NCBI RefSeq assembly: GCF_033958435.1
Contig: NC_134138.1
Coordinates: 30,534,598-30,598,597 of the forward strand
DNA from: Carettochelys insculpta
Taxonomy: Eukaryota > Chordata > Testudines > Carettochelyidae
Length of the DNA stretch: 64,000 bases
Direction of reading: 5' to 3'
In this document: positions 55,110 to 64,000 of the stretch, piece by piece
Numbering within the stretch: position 1 is the stretch's first letter
How the letters are laid out: the number at the start of each line of letters is the position of its first letter
Program-made: the position numbers and the translations under genes
Notes under the pieces: model-generated
What the model was told of the DNA's origin: nothing
The model's input: the letters and a program-made list of their open reading frames with translations, nothing else
Database searches by the model: none

Positions 55110-56665
55110 TATGCACAGAGTCCATAAAACTGTGGACTTGGTGCCTTCAGTACCACAGTCTGGTAGCCATATCTCCCAGAGGTATTGAATGTGACTACAG
55201 ACTCCCTCAGCCACTCCTTCAGTCATCACCATGAGTGGGGAATCGACACAGTGGCCCTCAATCATTTGTTCAAGCTCTGGGGCTAGCTGTGCATAGATGT
55301 GTTTGTGACCCGAGTCAACAGAAAGTGTCACCAGTATTGCTTCAGAGCCTCTCTGGGGATACGCTCCCTTGGGGACATTTTCTCCATCAAGTGGGACATG
55401 CCATGCCTTCTTCTCTATGCATTTCCTCCCCTTGGTTCAAAAGCTTCTGGGCAAGGTCAGACTGGATTGGGCTCACCTCATCCTGCTAGCCCTGGCTTGG
55501 CTGAGACAAGTCTGATATCTTACCTGTACTGGCTGTCAGTGGCTACTCTGTATCACTTCCTTCTTTGCTGCAATCTTCTGTCTCAGAACTTTGGCCACAT
55601 CCTTCACCACGATCTGTTCTGGCTGTGCCTTCATGCGTGGCTTCTTCATGGTTCCAGAATGTCAAAATTGCATGCTCTAAAGGGATTAAAGAGTGTTCTC
55701 ACTAACAGCAGATGGGAGTCCACCCTCTCTCTACAAGTGGATGTGGTTCTCTCAGTGGTTGGGTATTAATCACTCCATGTCTCCTCACACCACATCCCTT
55801 CCTGTCCTCCTTGACAACCTGCTTCACCTGCCCAAGTCAGGCCTCGCCCTTAGTACTGTCCTGGTGCGTGCCGTGGCTTTGGTGACTTTCTACCAAGCGG
55901 AGGATGGGATTTCCTTCCTCGTTCATCCCCTCGCAAAACATTTTTGATGGGTCTGCAAAACACCTTTCTGTCAGTACGTCCTGTGGTCCCTGTTTGGGAC
56001 CTTAACCCTGTAGTCGGCTGTCTCATGAAACCACCCTTTGAGCCCCTGGCAACATGTTTCTCGCTCCATCTGTCAATGAAGATCTTGCTTTTAGTTTCCA
56101 TCATGTCGGCCAGGAGGGTTGGCTTGCTGTTCTTACAGCCGAACCTTCTTATACTGTGTTTAACAAGGGTAGAGTCACTCTTCGCCCTCATCCTAAGTTT
56201 CTTCCTAAGGTTCCCTCTCCATTTCACTTCAATGACCTATCCACTTTGTTCTTCCTGAAGCTGCACTCCAAGCCTGTGCATGTGTTGTGGCACACTTTGG
56301 ACTTCTGTTGGGCACTGGCCTTTTACGCTGATCGCATGGGGCCTTGGTGAAAGTCTCCTAGGCTCTTCCTGTCCTTTGTGGAGTGGTCCTGGGGGCTACC
56401 CATTTTGTGTCAATGGCTGTCCAAGTGGATCTCCATCTGTATGCATACTTATTATGCACTTCAGTGAAGGGAGCTTCTGGATGCTGTCACTGCCCATTCT
56501 AACCAGGCTGTGTCCTCCACTACTGCCTTTCTTAAGTACATACCCCTTACAGATATATGCAGGACGGCGACATGGTCTTCCAGCAACAAGTTTGCACAGC
56601 AGTATGTGCTTTTGTCTTTGATTTGTTTGCTCCACTCAAGTGGGTCAAGCAGTTCTATCAACTGT
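55110..56665 (+). pseudogene. Old DIRS RNase H end, methyltransferase-like region and tyrosine recombinase
   Basis: HHHEWGIDTVALNHLFKLWG (about 55226) and IDVFVTRVNRKCHQYCFRAS then SLGDIFSIKWDMPCLLLYAF align by eye with IDLFATQHNKQCPRFCSRAG and SLGDAFAIPWGGPLLYAFPP of copy 2. The recombinase follows: PPFEPLATCFSLHLS, IMSARRVG (catalytic Arg kept), FNKGRVTLRPHPKFLPKVPS, RALAFYADR-like FCWALAFYADRM, then VSSTTAFLKYIPLTDICRTA and KFAQQYVLLS (Tyr kept at the nucleophile position). The His-x-x-Arg block has become HSNQAV, so the Arg is lost. Numerous frameshifts. Confidence 0.78.
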
Positions 56666-56713
56666 AATCGTTACTGGTCTCCAAACCCACCTTCAAAGTG
56701 TGACTGTTTTATA

Positions 56714-56815
56714 GTAACCCAGTGTGGAGCACCATGGGGGCGCTGCTTGAAGAAGAAGTGACTCATCTTGTGCAGTAACAGTGGCCCTTCGAGATGTGTC
56801 CCCCTGTAGGTGCTC
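56714..56815. repeat. Internal complementary region of the old DIRS
   Basis: AACCCAGTGTGGAGCACC with GCTTGAAGAAGAAGTGACTC is followed by CTTCGAGATGTGTCCCCCTG and AGGTGCTCCAC. The second half is complementary to 57003-57075 (GCGTGGAGTACCCACAGGGG, ACATCTTGAAGAAC). The joined arrangement is the same as in copies 1 and 2. Confidence 0.7.
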
Positions 56816-57274
56816 CACTTCCCTCCCCGCTTCCCCTCTTTTGGAGTGTCCTGCTCTATTTGCTTGGGTAGAGAAGGAACAGAGGGGCCTGTGCTGTGCA
56901 TGCTCCAGATACCACAAGGAGGCACTGCTGCTCATGCTTGGCTTGGGAAACCACAATTATAGAAGAATTTCTGAGCTCCAGCACGAGGATGCACCCACAC
57001 CCAGCGTGGAGTACCCACAGGGGGACACATCTTGAAGAACTATCATTACCACACAAGTGGAGTAACTTTCTCTTCCAACACATAACCATGCACATAAGTG
57101 CCTCTGTCAGTGTACCTTATATTGTTGGGTTTTTTTTGGGGGGTGGGATTGGGTGGGACAGGGAGGTGCAATAGTCATATGTCTGAGCAACATACGTGTT
57201 TTCGAACATAAGCTGTAGGGTGGACACAGTCTTAGGCATGTTTGAACATTTTCCGGGCTCACCTGGAAGTTGAA

Positions 57275-57450
57275 TTTCCTGACTACAAAAGCAATGAGGG
57301 GTCCTGTGGCACCTTCGTCAGATGCAGGTGACGAAGTGGGTCTTTGCCCACAAAAACTTATGCTCATACATTTCTGTTAGTCTGTAAGGTGTCCCAGGAC
57401 CCCTCGTTGCTTTTGCAGATCCAGACTAACACTGCTACCCCTCTCATTCC
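57275..57450. repeat. Penelope-like terminus with short inverted partner
   Basis: The main part reads GACGAAGTGGGTCTTTGCCC, AAAACTTATGCTC, TCTGTTAGTCTGTAAGGTGT and CAGACTAACACTGCTACCCC, the common Penelope-like terminus. The left AAAAGCAATGAGGGGTCCTG (57279) is the reverse complement of CAGGACCCCTCGTTGCTTTT (57392). Confidence 0.75.
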
Positions 57451-59159
57451 TGACTACAGTTAGTCCCTCTGTTTCAATAAATTATTTAGTTGTAAACATG
57501 AAATAGTTTTTGATATGAGAAATTTGTGTCCAGAACACTTAACATTCATTTTTATTAAAGAAAGTTTTATATGTTGATCTATTTAATTCTAGTTACCATC
57601 CTAATGCAGCAACTTACACAAATCATGAACAGAAAGTGACATATTTGCCATTTTCTAACATATTAAAATATACAGTTAATAAGAATCTGAAAATGTTAAA
57701 CCACTATCAGACTGCTGTAACAGGTGCAAAGCCTGCAGCCTTATGTCACCTGCTACAGTGATCACACGTTTTTAAAAGGGGGGAACATGTCCCATATTTA
57801 TCTATCACAACATGCAGTTACCTTATCCAGTACATTAGCTGCTCCAACAGCTCCTGTAAGGGTGAAATTAGACAGTTAGTTCATGCTTGAATGAACTCTC
57901 AGAAAAATAACATAAACACTGGATCACCTATGAGAGAACCACTTTTTCACAAACTGATCACTCCATATCTAACCTCTCAGTCCTTGTCATCAAAGGAAAT
58001 CTGAACAATATCTTCAAAAGATGAGCCTGGGAGCTTAAATTTATAACTTTGCTAGATACACAAAGATCACGGGTGCTATGGAGATACCGATTTTTGTCCT
58101 ATTACCACAGTCTGTAAACACACTAAGACGTTGTCTATATATAAAGCAGTGCAATTTATTTAAGGGCATGAATACATACACAGCGCATACAGTGCATCTG
58201 GTGAAGATGCTATATGCTGACAGGTATTATAAAACGACTTCCCCAAGCAGCAGTACCTATGTTATTGCAAAAAGCAGAACCTCACCGATCCATACCTGTC
58301 ATAAACCCATAACCTCTGTCTCAGTTAGTGAAGTCTTCAAATCATGATTTAAAGACTTCAAGTTACAGAGGATCTGCTGTTTTGAACCAGCAAGTGTCTA
58401 GTGTCTTATCCTGCATAGAAGAGTGACCCCCTCCTCTGCCTCACCCTAAACCTCCATGACATGGGGAAATATTACTTCCCATCCCAGATATGGTGCTGAT
58501 TTAGTGCTGGACCGTGTGGGCAAAACCAAACAGCCAGACGTGGGAAACAATTCATTGTTATAACTCATTGCCTTCCCCATCAAGTGTTACACTTCCTTTA
58601 TTGGGGATATTTGCGATTAGCAGTTACAGGTGAGCCACATACCACTCTGGACAATCTTTTGTAAAATACCATAGCAAACTTTTAAGGGGAATTTCAAAAT
58701 AGATGGTCTTTATAGCTTAGATGCCTTTCTATCAACAATTTGTACAACATTAACTTGGAAAATTGATGTTGGTAAGGTACCTGTGTGAGCACTACTTTGA
58801 GGTCATTTAAGGACCTGACCTTGTTCCCATTTTAAGTCAGTGGCAAAGCTTTCTCTGGCTGCAGTGAAGGAGAATGACCTGCTTGGTGAGGAGGAGTTGG
58901 TGGTGTTTTAGCTTTATTCTGAGTTGTTTAAACTTTAACTTTTGCAGTGAACAACTGATATGACAATTGATGTGTTTTAGTCCCTTTGATTCACTGTTAT
59001 ATCTCAAAACAAGTTTCTCATTTTTATTGCTGTATTCAGCATTGATCCAGTGATTGAGATAGCTTAGCTAATAAGGGGAACTATTTTCTCTGTGTAAAAC
59101 CTCATTTAGAATTGCTGAATGCTGCAGTAAAATTAATGCTGAATTGTAATCAGCATTAA
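57451..59159. other. No gene seen; old repeat at 57575-57700
   Basis: 57575-57700 is the partner of the repeat at 6560-6745. The rest is AT-rich; an 89-codon frame at 58078-58347 has no recognisable content. Confidence 0.45.
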
Positions 59160-59162
59160 AAA

Positions 59163-59375
59163 TGAATACCAAGCAGTGCTGTAGCACCTTAAAGGCTAAC
59201 AAATTGATTAGGTAATGAGCTTAATCTGAAGGAGGTTATTTATTAGGTAATGAGATTAATCTGAAGAAGTGAGTCTTACCCAGGAAGGTGATTACCTAAT
59301 AAATTTGTCTTTAAGGTGCTACAGGACTGCTTGTTATCTACAGACTAATATGGCTACCCCTCTGGGACTGTAAAA
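59163..59375. repeat. Penelope-like terminus, foldback
   Basis: AAGCAGTGCTGTAGCACCTTAAAG on the left pairs with CTTTAAGGTGCTACAGGACTGCTTG on the right. The interior has two TATTAGGTAATGAG(A/C)TTAATC units, and the outer end has CAGACTAATATGGCTACCCC. This resembles the 24653 subfamily more than the 29402 one. Confidence 0.7.
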
Positions 59376-59755
59376 AATGAAAGCACTGTACTGGGAATTT
59401 GAAATTAATATCTTCTTTGGGATTTTCCCTTTCAGGATTTTAAGTGAGTCTGTGACATTGAAGCTGTGTTTACATTGTGTCTAGCATTTTGCTTTAGCAA
59501 AGCTCAGTAACCTAAATACATACTTAGCTTTTATACTCTTCAAGGAATTCAAAGTCTGTTCTCAGAAGGCAATAACATCTGTTCCCAGAAGAGCAGTATT
59601 GATGGTATCATAAAGTAGTATCTGTACCAAAGGCTATCTCTTTGCACTTTTATTCTTTAAGGTTCAGAATGCCCCCTCCTTCCAGCCACCTGTGTGTGCT
59701 CTCCAATGAAAATGCAAACTGGACAAAGTTTACTTTCTGTACTGCATGTCATTTA

Positions 59756-60231
59756 GCCTGCTTCTACACTCTCCTCTTCCTGTGGAAGGTGGCATGGTAA
59801 TGAGGCAATTCGAAGCAGGCTAATGAGGCGCTAACATGCATATTCAGCACCTCATTAGCATAATGGCAGCTGCACAGATTTCAAAGTTCAGACTTCAAAT
59901 TACAGATTGACAGTGTAGATGTGGACAGCTTCGAAATAAGTTCCCCACTTCGACATTCCCTCACTCCCACAGGACTAGATTGTAGTGCCTTGCATGTTGA
60001 ATAGCACGGCTTCCTCTTTGAGAACTAGATTGGAGTAAGGGAGTGTTGAAGTGGGGTGCTTATTTTGAAACTGCCCCCATCTACGCTATCAATCTGCAAT
60101 TGAAGTCTGAACTTTGAAATTTGTGCAGCTGCCATTATGCTAATGAGGTGCTGAATATGCACATTGGCCTGCTTCAGATTGCCTCATTACCATGCCACCT
60201 CTGATGGCAGGGGGCGAGTGTAGAAGCAACC
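59756..60231. mobile_element. Foldback MITE, 476 bp, TTA target duplication
   Basis: Left GCCTGCTTCTACACTC against the reverse complement of the right end, GGTTGCTTCTACACTC; pairing continues through GTGGCATGGTAATGAGGCAA, GCACCTCATTAGCATAATGG and TCAAAGTTCAGACTTC to the centre. TTA is on both sides (59753-59755, 60232-60234), the target duplication typical of PIF/Harbinger. CATTAGCATAA is also in the MITE at 17429. Confidence 0.88.
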
Positions 60232-60234
60232 TTA

Positions 60235-60860
60235 GACATTGAAATAGATAATCTCTTAGAATTCATTCTTCTTTGAGTGATTGCACTTATATGTTCCACT
60301 CTTGGTTTGTGTGTGTGCTGCACACAGTTGTCACAGTGCTTTTCTTCATTTGATACCCATCAGGGCTGGTTGAATATCATCTGCTGCTACTTGCCACTGT
60401 ATGCCAATGAAAAGTGCTCAGCCAGTCATTATCCCCTCAGTTTCCTCCTACCACACGTGATTATAATTGGAATTGACTCTCTGTGTGTTCTTTGTAAATT
60501 AATTGGCTGAAGGTAGTTTTTTAGGTTTATAATATTACTGTTTTAGTAATAGTATATGTTTTCTTTTTTCATCTCCAGTTTGGGGATTTTCATTACTCAG
60601 TACAAAGGTACTTTGGTCACACGGATTCAGGATTTGCAATTCTTGCATTAGGCCAGTCCCCATGAGCAACCTTTGCTCAGTCTCCTTAAACTGTTCAGGG
60701 AAGCTCACATGCAAGATTACTGACAAATCTGCAAAGACTTTAAACCTTCAATGTGTAAGGATAGAGAAGCCAGACTATCACTTTTGCTCATGTATGTAAG
60801 CTGTCATGTAAATCAGCTTCTTAACCAGATGACATGAGGATAACTAATGACACCAATGTT
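60235..60860. other. No gene seen
   Basis: No recognisable exon or repeat. TTCTTCTTTGAGTGATTGCA at 60267 is a phrase weakly like the DIRS left end, but nothing follows to support it. Confidence 0.45.
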
Positions 60861-60864
60861 TATA

Positions 60865-61600
60865 AAAGCCTACAAAGGTGACCCTGGCAATTACAAGCTA
60901 GTAAGACTTCAGTACCAGATAAACTGGTTGAAACTATAGTAAAGAGCAGAAGTAGAACACTAACAGATGAACTTCATTTGTTGGGCAATTAACAAGCCGT
61001 CCTGTGGGACCTTAAAGATTAGCAACTGTATTAGGTAATGAGCTTTTGTGGGTAAGACCCCCTTGATTTGGTGGGGAGAGTCAACATAGCTTTGTTAAGG
61101 GAAATCATGCCTCCCTGATCTATTAGAATTATTTGAGGGAGTCAGCAAATGTGGACTAAAGGATCCAGAGGAAACAGTGTACTTATACATTCAGAAATGC
61201 TTTGACAGGGTCCCTTACCAGAGTCTCTTAAGCAAAGTAAACAGTCATGCAGTAAGAAGGAATGGTAAATGGTTAAAAAAGAGGGAAACAGAGATAAAGG
61301 GTCAGTTTTCAAAATGGAAGGGAGGTAAATAGTGGTACCCCCAGTGAGCTGTACTGTACCTGTGCTACTCAATATATTGATAAATGATCTGGAAAAAGGA
61401 GTAAAGAGTGAGATGGCAAAATTTACAGATGGTTCACAATTATTCAGTAGTTATATCCAAAGCAGACTGCAAAGAATTGAAAAGGGAACTCACAAAATTT
61501 GGTATTTGAACAACAAACTGGCAGATGAAACCAATTGTTCATAAATGCAAAGTAATGCACTTTGGAGAACATAATCTCACAATAATCCCACAATGACATA
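60865..61600 (+). pseudogene. CR1-like LINE RT fragment with a Penelope-like insertion
   Basis: GDPGNYKLVRLQYQ and DKLVETIVKSRSRTL (60885-60960) open the RT; after a Penelope-like piece at about 60990-61063 the RT continues with a CLTNLLEFFEGV-like region, YLYIQKCFDRVPYQSL (about 61173, the catalytic DFQKAFD changed), VPVLLNILINDLEKGVKSEM (61371 on), AKFTDGSQLF (FADD changed to FTDG) and a HFGEHNL-like end near 61558. The two catalytic motifs are altered and frames change. Confidence 0.7.
60990..61063. repeat. Penelope-like terminus fragment inside the CR1 piece
   Basis: CCGTCCTGTGGGACCTTAAAG, then ATTAGGTAATGAGCTTTTGT and GGGTAAGACCC match the terminal repeats at 24653 and 59163 in style. 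It splits the CR1-like RT. Confidence 0.65.
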
Positions 61601-61639
61601 TAAATTAGCTGTTAGCCAGGGGGATTTGGAATCATGGGT

Positions 61640-61990
61640 AGTTCTCTAAAAACATCACTTTCTCCACACCATTCGTGTCTTTATTGACCTCTGTTATAAC
61701 TCCCTTAATCATCCCTTTTCCAAGCTGAACAGTTCCAGTCTTTCATCTGTTTTCAGAAGGAAGCTCTTCTATACCATCATATTTTTTTGCCCTTCTCTGT
61801 ATCTTTTCCATTTCTAACATAGATGTTTTGAGATGAGGCAACCAGAGCTTCACACAGTTTTCAAAGGGTGAGGTGTACCATGTATTTAAATAGTGACATT
61901 GTGATATTTGTTTTATATAGCCCTGTCCTAAATGACTCCTAATGTTCCGTTAGTTTACGATACATACTCTAGAAGTTAGACCTGTTTTAA
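61640..61990 (-). repeat. L3/CR1-type LINE fragment
   Basis: CATTCGTGTCTTTATTGACC, CCAAGCTGAACAGTTCCAGTC, TTGCCCTTCTCTGTATCTTT, GAGATGAGGCAACCAGAGCT and GGTGTACCATGTATTTAAAT form, in reverse complement, a familiar amniote CR1/L3 C-terminal RT stretch. It faces the plus-strand CR1 fragment upstream. Confidence 0.7.
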
Positions 61991-62394
61991 CCAATTGTTT
62001 GATTCCAAACTATCATTCAGAACCACCAGTCAGTTTCAAGGACATCCCTGCAGCTTGGTCTTTCACTTTCTCTTTGGCTGTGTCTACACTACAAAATAAC
62101 TTCAAAGTTGCAACTTCAAAGTAAAGCATCTGTACACAAAATGCACCCTCCCTTACTTTGAAGTAGGCTTCCCCCTGCTTTGAAGTTAAGCATCTACACA
62201 CAGTTAGCCCTACTTCGAAGTAAGGGGCCAGGAAATGAAACAGGCATGGGGTTGCATGGCTGAGAAGCCCTTCTGGGCTTGCAGCCAGCCGACACCTTGA
62301 AGGACCCCTCCCAACACCTCCACCCTGCACGTGCTCAAGGCTGCCAGGCTGAGGAGAGCAACAGAACATGTGCTGGGGAGAAGAGCCGAGCAAT

Positions 62395-63300
62395 ATGCGC
62401 ACTCCCAGCCTCCCTGAGGACGAGGTCCTTTCCACTTTGGCCAGCCTGCTGGCTATGCTGGTCACCCTCGTCTTCCAGTGTCTCAGTCAGGTCGCCTGAC
62501 TGGGATCCAGCCTTCAGGCCCTGGCCACAGCACTGCTGCCCCTCTCTCATGCCCCCCCGACCGGGCACTGGTGGACCTTCACCATCACCAGCGAGTGGTG
62601 GGACTGGCCAGTGCTGGAGGACTGGGACAATGAGCAGTGGCTGAGGAGCTTCAGAATCATGTGCCAGACATTTGGCAACCTTTGCCACTGGCTCACCCCA
62701 GTCCTCCAGCACCGAGAGACATGGATTCGGCCAGCATTCCTGGTGCAGAAGAGGGTGGCTATTGCTCTGTGGAGGCTGGCCAACCCCAGCAGCTTCCAGT
62801 TTTTCAGACACCAATTTGGCATTAGCAAGGCCACCATCAGAGCGTTGATGCTGGAGGTAAGTCTGGCTCCACCACGGACCCACTCTGGGGAGAGGGCTAC
62901 CGGGCAGGGGACAGGAGTCCCTGACGTACAGGGCAAGGGGTGGTGGGGGGCAAGGGGGGCCTCACAGTCTGCCATTCATGAACATGTCTCTCCCTCCCCT
63001 TCCCCCTCCCCCTCAGTTTGTGTGGGCCATCAACAGGGTGCTCTTTCCACGAGTCGTGACCCTGCAGGACCTGGCCACCCCCGTCACTGGGTTCGTGGAC
63101 CTGGGCTTCCCCAGGTGTTTCGGAGCTCTGGATGGGACTCTTAGCAGTCTGGGCTCCAGACCACAGCAAGGGCCCCTACATTAACAGGAATGGGTATCAC
63201 TCAGTGGTACTCCAGGCCCTGGTAACGCAGGTGCTTGGTGCCAGAAGGGCCCACCTAGTCCTCGCTGTCCACAGCAGGGAAGGTGGCAGCGTCTACCATG
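62395..63300 (+). pseudogene. PIF/Harbinger transposase, two exons, C-terminally deleted
   Basis: ATG 62395 begins MRTPSLPEDEVLSTLASLLA. After a stop/frame change the conserved part follows: WWDWPVLEDWDNEQWLRSFR, ETWIRPAFLVQKRVAIALWR, FFRHQFGISKATIRALMLEV. A GTAAGT donor at 62857 and a CCCCCTCAG acceptor ending at 63016 bound an intron; exon 2 reads FVWAINRVLFPRVVTL, GFVDLGFPRCFGALDGT (first catalytic Asp kept) and, after a shift, YINRNGYHSVVLQALV. The second Asp and Glu region is deleted. The same intron position is implied in the copy at 10251. Confidence 0.82.
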
Positions 63301-63390
63301 TGCCCTTGACTGAATGGCTGGCAGCATCGCGGGCCTTGATGCAGGTCTGGTGGAGTTTTTATTTTTATCTGTATGCAGCTGCCAGTGTGG

Positions 63391-63669
63391 TCAGGGCGGC
63401 CTCAGACAATGAGTCCACCCGCCAGTCAGTGAAAGTCCTGTGCGTTTCCTCTGCTGGGTGCAAGTTTGCCGAAGGACCTCCTCCTCCCCCAACAAAGTGA
63501 GGAGGTCCTTCCGCTCATCCTCAGTCCAGGAGGGTCCCCGCCTGGCATGGCCCCCGCCTGGCATGGTCTCAGCTTGCCTGCTTGAGGTTGCCAGGGAGCT
63601 GTTTCCTTTAAGGTGGCTGGTAGGGACCATAGAGCCCTGGCTTGGCTGGGCTGGCCAGAGTGTCTCCAT
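63391..63669 (-). pseudogene. PIF/Harbinger Myb/SANT-like protein, N-terminal piece
   Basis: The reverse strand gives GGGHARRGPSWTEDERKDLL and LTLLGEEEVLRQT, the start of the Myb/trihelix-like domain (compare DPSWTEHELQDLL at 16370). The frame soon loses similarity, consistent with the internal deletion that also removed the 3' half of the transposase. Convergent to the transposase, as in the larger copy. Confidence 0.7.
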
Positions 63670-64000
63670 CCTCCCGTGGGGGGTTGAGGGGGTGCCTCCT
63701 TGCCAGACTCCTTACTTCGAAGTAAGGAGTGCAGAGCGTCTACACACACTTAACTTTGAAGTAAGCCACTGCTCCATTCCAGGGAATGGAGTAGTGACTT
63801 TGAAGTTACCCTCCCTTACTTGGAAGTTAACTTTGAAGTAAGGGACAGTGTGTGTAAGGGACAGTATGTGTAGATGGCTCTGCAAGCTACTTGGAAGTAG
63901 CAGCTTTCTTCAAAGGTGACTTCGAAGTAAGTTTGTTGCATAGACACAGCCTTTATGTTTTAATAAGTGTTCTTCATTCTTTGCTGTGCCCCAGTTAAGA

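Larger units (their letters stand above)
55085..57078 (+). mobile_element. Old DIRS-type element, 3' half
   Basis: Starts inside RNase H (LPEVLNVTTDSLSHSF, near 55175) and carries the methyltransferase-like region, a decayed tyrosine recombinase, an internal complementary region and a right terminal repeat, in the same order as DIRS copies 1 and 2. Its left edge abuts the RTE fossil. It is much more diverged than the other two, with AGATGTGTCCCCCTGTAGGT replacing AGATGTGTCCCCGTGGGTGC, so it represents an older subfamily or insertion. Confidence 0.8.
62076..63951. mobile_element. Compact PIF/Harbinger transposon with internal deletion
   Basis: The left end GGCTGTGTCTACACTACAAA and the reverse complement of the right end, GGCTGTGTCTATGCAACAAA, are inverted repeats. 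TTT lies on both sides (62073-62075, 63952-63954). Subterminal ACTTCAAAGT and ACTTCGAAGTAAG units repeat many times at both ends. It encodes the N-terminal part of the transposase on the plus strand and the start of the Myb/SANT protein on the minus strand. The 3' half of the transposase and much of the Myb gene are missing between about 63250 and 63390. Confidence 0.88.

Noticed and set aside
55235..55489. Separate small gene in the old DIRS region
   Set aside because: It is another frame of the methyltransferase-like region, aligned to copy 2 through frameshifts.
1..64000. CRISPR array or bacterial operon
   Set aside because: No regularly spaced direct repeats; element content and intron signals are eukaryotic.

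Overview
The window looks like repeat-dense intergenic or intronic DNA of a reptile, most likely a turtle. CR1 LINEs on both strands, Penelope-like termini, DIRS-type tyrosine-recombinase retrotransposons and many PIF/Harbinger copies and MITEs occur together in it. I found no host exon, rRNA, tRNA gene or CRISPR array. Every long open frame I could identify belongs to a mobile element, and most are broken.

Layout. 1-9.1 kb: AT-rich sequence with two hAT-like short repeats and a 703-bp PIF/Harbinger MITE. 9.1-18.35 kb: a nest of insertions. A minus-strand hAT transposase fossil is split by a PIF/Harbinger element (9539-16893), which is itself split by an internally deleted DIRS element (11145-14860); a second MITE (17429-17870) also sits in the hAT. 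18.86-20.5 kb: minus-strand fossil of a repeat-encoded protein family that I recognise but cannot place in a superfamily. 22.3-23.8 kb: CR1 reverse transcriptase. 24.65-27.5 kb: a Penelope-like element with a GIY-YIG endonuclease and inverted terminal regions, carrying an RTE-like insertion with a 9-bp target duplication. 29-35 kb: short hAT, Penelope, pogo-like and MIR-like fragments.

36-42.15 kb: the best-preserved element, a full-length DIRS with gag, RT/RNase H/methyltransferase-like and tyrosine recombinase frames, inverted terminal repeats and an internal complementary region. 43.6-44.6 kb: L3/CR1 fragments with a hAT MITE inside. 46.45-49.4 kb: a decayed Ginger1 DNA transposon (Gypsy-like integrase, GPY/F motif, OTU protease domain) with subterminal palindromes. 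50.2 kb: a 352-bp foldback MITE. 53.1-57.1 kb: two minus-strand non-LTR fossils next to an old DIRS 3' half. 57-64 kb: Penelope termini, a TTA-flanked MITE, CR1 pieces, and a compact PIF/Harbinger element (62076-63951) with a spliced transposase and an antisense Myb/SANT gene.

The elements do not form a shared pathway. The order of nesting gives a relative history: hAT is older than Harbinger, which is older than DIRS copy 1; the Penelope-like element is older than the RTE-like insertion. Family names come from motif recognition by eye, not from database searches.
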